A stretch of 64,000 nt of DNA, from NCBI GenBank assembly GCA_014058105.1, contig JACGCM010002537.1, positions 372,001-436,000 of the forward strand. Direction: 5' to 3'. Source of the stretch: Kingdonia uniflora (taxonomy: Eukaryota; Streptophyta; Magnoliopsida; Ranunculales; Circaeasteraceae). A program made the translations under genes and the position numbers. Every line of letters starts with the position of its first letter. The stretch's first letter is position 1. Below are positions 59,101 through 64,000 of the stretch, in pieces. Below the pieces are notes generated by a model that made no database searches, had not been told where the DNA came from, and saw only the letters and a program-made list of their open reading frames with translations.

Positions 59101-59450
59101 TGATACCTACTCGTAGTAATAGATTATCTTATAAAATGGGTGGAAGCAGTTCCACTCTGCTGAACTAGAGAAGAAGATGTCATCTCTTTTATCTGGGAAC
59201 ACATCATCACACGGTTTGGATACCCCCACCTAATTCGAATCGATAATGGGCCACAGTTTGTTGGCGAAAAAAGTCGTAGCCTTCATCAACAAACACAATA
59301 TCATCCACTCACCATCCAATCCATACTACCCTCAAGGCAATGGCCAAGCTAAAATCACCAACAAAACTATCGTGGATAGACTCAAGAAAAGGCTTCAATC
59401 ACATGAAAAAGGGAATTGGATACGATAACTTCCTTATGTCTTATGGACGT
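56120..59450 (+). pseudogene. Tat element Pol region: protease, RT, RNase H, integrase
   Basis: Domains appear in Gypsy order, in several frames. Protease: MMIDTGSGIEIL near 56140 (Asp-Thr-Gly intact). RT: VDFTDLNKHTPKGIFPLP (56940), MPFGLKNVGATYQRLM (57140), VYIDDLLCKSI (57232; catalytic Asp pair intact). The connection segment is LNPDKCQFRVHSG (57330). RNase H: TFIDGSVGPAG (58165), VYIDSLLIIHHYSKQY (58357), then a stop before YADSLAYLA. Integrase: CDTCQRHGHMICAPALELHA (58955), RIDNGPQFVGEK (59240), NPYYPQGNGQAKITNKTI with Lys where the catalytic Glu is expected. At least ten stops and several frameshifts prove it inactive. Confidence 0.85.
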
Positions 59451-60049
59451 ACCGTACCGCTCCACGTCAATCAACCAGTTGTACCCTCTTCTTCCTAGCC
59501 TATGGCACCGAAACCGTCATTCTAACAGAATACCACCCTCTCATCAAAGATCACGAGCTTACAGACGAAGAAAATGAGTTCGACTTGGCCTGCAATTTGA
59601 ATTAGATTGATGAAACTAGAGAACGCGCTATTGCCAACCTAGGTCGATATCACCATATGATGGCCAACTCGTACAATAGAAGAGTTTGAAGCTGTACATT
59701 CCAAATCGATGATCTCGTCCTCAGGGAAATCCTACAACCCAAAAAAGAGGAACATGTCGGGAAGCTTGCAGAAAATTAAGAAGGTCCATTCTTCATCATT
59801 GGTCGAACTGGTCTGGGATCATATTATCTCATGATGGAGCAAGGAGTTTGAATTCCAAATCCATGGAATACTAGGCCACTGAAGCGGTACTACCGTTAAG
59901 TCCCTCGCTTCTTCACTTCCAAATTATCGTTCTCTTCATTTCAAAAGTGAGATTTCCATCTCCATACAGTGTACATTCTAATCTATTTAATGAAAACTTC
60001 CTATTTTTTTCTACATTACTCTTTACTTACGTCAATTCTACAATATTAC

Positions 60050-60500
60050 ATAGATTAAAGCAAATGTAATACTAGCTTTTAATCGCCCATCCACACAAAA
60101 TTTGCTATTAAAACAAAGGTAATACTAGTTGTTAATAAAAAATATTTACCAGACATAAGATAAAACAAAGGTCAAACTAGCTTTCATCTCTCAATATGTC
60201 TGCAATAGATACTCTATACAGATTAAAGCAAAGGTAAAACTAGCTTTCAATCACCCATCTTCACAAAATTTGTGATTAAAGCAAAGGTAATGCTTGTTTT
60301 CAATCAAAGATTTATACCAGGCATAAGATAAAGCAAAGGTAAAACTAGATTTTAATCACCCATCTATACATAATCTATGATTAAAATAAAGGTAATACTA
60401 GTTTTCAATCAAAGATCTCTACCAAACATAAGATAAAGTAAAGGTAAAACTAGCTTTCATCTTTCAATATGTCTACAACAGATACTTCTACAGGTTATAT
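60050..60500. repeat. Degenerate tandem repeats in the 3' region of the Tat element
   Basis: A unit of roughly 120 bases containing GATTAAAGCAAAGGTAA, ACTAGCTTTCAATC and CCAGACATAAGATAAA recurs about four times with substitutions. Such non-coding tandem repeats between pol and the 3' LTR are common in Tat elements. Confidence 0.75.
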
Positions 60501-60849
60501 CTACAAGCCACTTCTAAGGGTTCTTCTCTGCTGATGGGAGGTTAGCTACGCATTCCCCTATAACAGGAAGACGTTCAGCCATAAAATCTTAAGCTTGAGC
60601 AGCTATAATAATTCTGCCTTGCTTCACCAATTCAGCAGGTCGAGAACCTAACTCCATTTCCATGGCGTTCATACAGTTTCCTCGATCTACATCAACTCTA
60701 TAAATACATCTTCTTTATTATAGACAGTCGTACAAGGTATCCCTCTCTAACTCAAGTCTTTTCACTTCTTCCACAAAATAAGCAATAACAGCCATTAACA
60801 TCTGTGAGCGCGTTACTTTGGGCATAACTGCCTTGGAAAAATTCTCTCT

Positions 60850-63800
60850 CAGTTTTTAATGACGATCTTACAACTTTTTGTACCATGTGTCTTGCCACTC
60901 CATGTGTCTATCTGCGCGGGACATAAGATTATTATGCTCATTCACCTTCTCTGCTGCTTTATCTGACTCTGCCTGATTTGTCATCCTCAATTCTATCACC
61001 TGAGCATGAAGTTCCTCAAGCTCCCTGTCTTTATCTACACTTCCTCCAGCATGAGACTTCTTTAACAATTCATCTTTTTTCTTTATCAATTGATCCTTAC
61101 CCCTAATCATCCACTCTAATTCCCGCTCTTTGCTATGAGCAATATCCAACTTAGCTTGGCACTCCCTTAAACACTCATTTCCTCTTTGTACATGAGCTTG
61201 AATGTGAGCTGCATCTCCCTCCAGCTCTCTAATCCGAGCCCTTTTATAATGGAGACCCTGGTATCGCCTTTATTCTTCTTCGACCGCTTTCCAACCTCGA
61301 CCTTCTTTATACGCGAATTGTCCATAGCCAAATTGGCCTTTAATTGGGCCATCCTCTCATTCAATTCAATGCATCATCTTTAAATCATCCGAAAATCTAT
61401 ATCTTTAGCAAGTAAAGCCTCACTCAACTGCTCAACTGAAATTTCATATTTGGATAGATCATCTCGAGCTCTCTTCAGCTCGCTATCCTTCTCAATCATT
61501 TTACTCTTCGGTCACTCCAGTTCTCTTTTGGAACTCACTAGATCAGCTCAAGTCTGCTCTTGCCAATTTGTTTTGCTAATCATTTGTCCCTTCAGACTGG
61601 CCACAAAACTTCGTAACTCTTTCTCTATCATTTCTAACGACTGGATATGGTATCGAGCCATGTCTGCCTCCTTACTCTTCACCATCAACGCATAATTCCA
61701 GCTTTTAAGCTTCTCATTCTCCTTCTTCGCCTCTTTAAGATCTTTTTATCCCTTATTTATTTTAACATCTTTTTCCTTGATCTTTCGAGTAAGATCTTAA
61801 ACAGTTTATATTGCCTCGACAAACTTAAAATGAACTTTGACGTGTTGGTACACCCTATCTTCATCTGCCTCTCTCATCCTATCAAACTCTACCTCAAACT
61901 CTTGGTTATATTGAAGTGTTTCTTGTTTACTCAAGCGAGCTGACTCCAGTTTGACCTATATCACAAAAACAATACATCAAGTTCGATTCAACAACACTCA
62001 ACATTCAGATCATAATACTAGAGTCTGATTTCTAACAAATTTCTATTTTTTGACATCTACTATTGTGAATCTGCTTCTAAACTTAAAGTCGAAGTATGAT
62101 CCCAGTTTGATGACAATAACATGTACATCTAATTTCAAGGTACACATTCTCTATGTTCTAACTTTTTAGCACTTTGGTATTATCTGGACACATTTGATTA
62201 CCATTGCCCCTAAACTGTTAACACATTTTTGGTCTATCTCTATACTCTAATTTTTACTTTGCCGCTCTAAAGTAATGCAGCATACAAATCAAATATTTTT
62301 TGATCTTTTCTAACCTGCAGTTCCGCTTGTGAAGACAACAAGGACGCTGAGGCGTCTTTATCCTTAGCAAGCTCATTCTCTAACTCCTCAATTATGAGGC
62401 GCATATCCTTAAGTTCCTATAAACAATTTTTACAAACATCTCTTAGCCTACAGAAGTTTATCAAACAAAATAATATCCCATACAATTCCAGTTCTCAAAC
62501 CCCACAAATCACACAACCATAAATTCAACAATTTTACTCTACCTTCTCATTATCATTCTTTGGATTCTTATTATCATCCTCTTGGTTCTCTAGCTCAGTT
62601 TGGGGAGAGACACCATCCAACCCTCCTACCACTCCAGTAACATCATCTTCCACCTCGTCCTCATCGACATAGGTACCCTCCATAATGGCTGTAACCTCAG
62701 CTTTAGAGTACCCCACTTTGAAAAGTTGATGCCCGAGTCTATCTCGCTGATCTACCACCTCGTCCAAGTTCTCCTGCGCTTCTTCTGTTAACTCGTTAAT
62801 CTGTACCTCCTTCACAGCCTTTACAGAATCCAGTCGCTTCCCCTCCCGAGTCAGGTCAGACTTCAATCGAGCCACCTTCTTTTCAAGTTCCACCTTCCCA
62901 TTCTCGAGCTCAGCTTTTTCATCCTCGATCCCAAGGCAGATCCCCTTCAGCAAGCTTACAGCCTACAATAAATCAAACACATTTTCAGCTCGAATCATAG
63001 CACAAAGTTCAAAACAAACAAGTCATCAAAACTTACAATTTTGTTCATCTCCTTAGTATCCTTGCGAGCAGCAAGCCTCACCCTGTCCTTCATAGCTCTC
63101 AGCTCGTCTTCCTCAACATGTCAATTTTCTATGACCTTCGCCCCAATCACTTTAGTAGGAGGATATACCCTCCTTTTTTACATCCCTCTCGACCTCACCA
63201 CTCCCCGTGGTTTCAGAGGTTGAGCCACGCTTCGCAACCCTCTTCTTCAGAAACTTCTGAGCTAACTTGCTCGAAAAATAGATTCTGGCACATTCGCAAA
63301 ATCTAACGCAGTGGCTATCGGCAAAGCCACTCGCTTCTCTCTGTCAGCCCCTCTTTTCTTACTGCCTCTGACCTCCATCATTAGTCTCGTCGCTTGAGAC
63401 TTTTGAACCTTCTCAAACCTGTTGTTAGCTCGCTTATTTTCATTAATATCAACGTCCTTCAGAACTACCTCAAGCTCAACCCCTTCTCGAGCAATAATAT
63501 CTAACAGGGACTCCTTCTTCTTTACCTTCGACTAAGGACCAGTAAAACAAACACAACACAATATCAACAACATAATAACCCTCAATAACAACAGTTTGAT
63601 ATTATATACTATTACATTAATTTTCTTCACAGTCCTATACAGAAGTTTCATGGGTTCTTCATCTTCTCTCTAAAGGCAATTACCTTTCATCTATATCACA
63701 ATATCATTTCACATTCGACTTGCTGAATTCAGATTGAAGAAAAATGGTCGAGACGAGCTCGAAAAGAAGTATGCCCCTCCAGTTGTTGAATAATTTTTCA

Positions 63801-63990
63801 CACCATAAAATTACAAAACATCTTCAAGAGATATTCTCCTCTCCACCTCATTCTCCTCCCACAACCTATTTAAACTCTCACAGACATTGATCACCTCCTA
63901 CATGTTCCCGTTGAACTGGACAGGATAGCCCCTATGGTATTCATTATCCCTTTTGCAAGATTTCTAAGGGGCAAACTCAACCCGTACTCC
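60850..63990 (-). pseudogene. Antisense coiled-coil ORF of the Tat element (putative gypsy-type transposon family, PF04195-like)
   Basis: From high to low coordinate, minus-strand readings give VINVCESLNRLWEENEVERR then ISLEDVL (63870-63810). A basic stretch follows (KRANNRFEKVQKSQATR, 63440-63390), then SKLAQKFLKKRVAKRGS. Long heptad-rich segments follow: 62953-62534 (EKAELENGKVELEKKVARLK, LGHQLFKVGYSKAEVTAIME, acidic tail), 61364-61167 and 61149-60868 (RELEELHAQVIELRMTNQAE). The N-terminal folding block plus long coiled coil is typical of the extra ORF carried in reverse orientation downstream of pol in Retand-type elements. Stops break it up. It could instead be an intron-containing gene, since AG/GT borders separate some segments; its function is unknown. 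Confidence 0.65.
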
Positions 63991-64000
63991 AACTGAGACA

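Larger units (their letters stand above)
53744..64000 (+). mobile_element. Tat-lineage Ty3/Gypsy retrotransposon inserted in Copia B (3' end outside window)
   Basis: The element starts with a 436-base 5' LTR (53744-54179, TGTAATGG...CCATTACA), directly followed by a primer-binding-type sequence TTTGGCACCGTTTGTGGGAA. Gag, protease, RT, RNase H and integrase follow on the plus strand, then an AT-rich repeat region and a minus-strand coiled-coil ORF series. This layout is that of the Retand/Tat group. The pol frames contain many stops and frameshifts, so it is inactive. The left flank is Copia B RT sequence; GAGAC (53739-53743) would be the target site to look for beyond the right edge. Confidence 0.85.

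Noticed and set aside
1..64000. tRNA, rRNA, CRISPR or bacterial operon features
   Set aside because: I saw no convincing cloverleaf with A and B boxes, no rRNA sequence and no regularly spaced direct repeats; the content is plant nuclear throughout.

Overview
This is a plant nuclear genome window, most likely from a eudicot: multi-exon genes with GT-AG introns, AT-rich spacers, and plant-type transposons (Copia, a Tat-type Gypsy, CACTA, hAT, LINE, MITEs, a Helitron remnant). I cannot name the species from the sequence.

Only three genes look intact, all in the first 21 kb. They are the 3' two thirds of a half-size ABC transporter like ABCG7 (228-9838, +, starting upstream of the window), a two-exon RACK1 (11056-13974, -) and a small three-exon copper chaperone of the CCH/ATX1 type (20263-21083, -). 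One 5.5 kb ABCG7 intron holds Copia, LINE and MITE debris, and a smaller intron holds a 0.5 kb hairpin. A solo LTR with a perfect 5-bp target duplication lies 0.2 kb upstream of the RACK1 TATA box. LINE fragments and a small hAT-like element lie between RACK1 and the copper chaperone.

From 21.4 to 37.7 kb there is a layered nest. A 1.4 kb hAT-like element with a perfect 8-bp duplication sits beside a second, older hAT-like element whose two ends are 14.8 kb apart. A Copia element (minus strand) is inserted in that one. In the Copia 3' untranslated region sits a 7.6 kb CACTA element with TSD AAA. Its interior is made of broken pieces of host genes: a UGNT1-like nucleotide-sugar transporter, an unidentified gene, a U-box/ARM protein and a DUF707 protein. 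It also has duplicated terminal ends. This composite Pack-CACTA is the most interesting object in the window.

From 37.7 to 51.3 kb is a graveyard of gene fragments. It holds a roughly 1 kb direct duplication flanking a bystin fragment, a proteasome-beta-like fragment, a CDPK kinase piece split by a hAT element, a solo LTR, a Helitron Rep-like piece, a RING-H2 remnant and a dead PTI1-like receptor kinase.

From 52.3 kb to the end, a second copy of the same Copia family is interrupted by a Tat-lineage Gypsy element (5' LTR 53744-54179, continuing past the window). Its LTR is almost entirely palindromic. Its 3' region carries a coiled-coil ORF series on the opposite strand.
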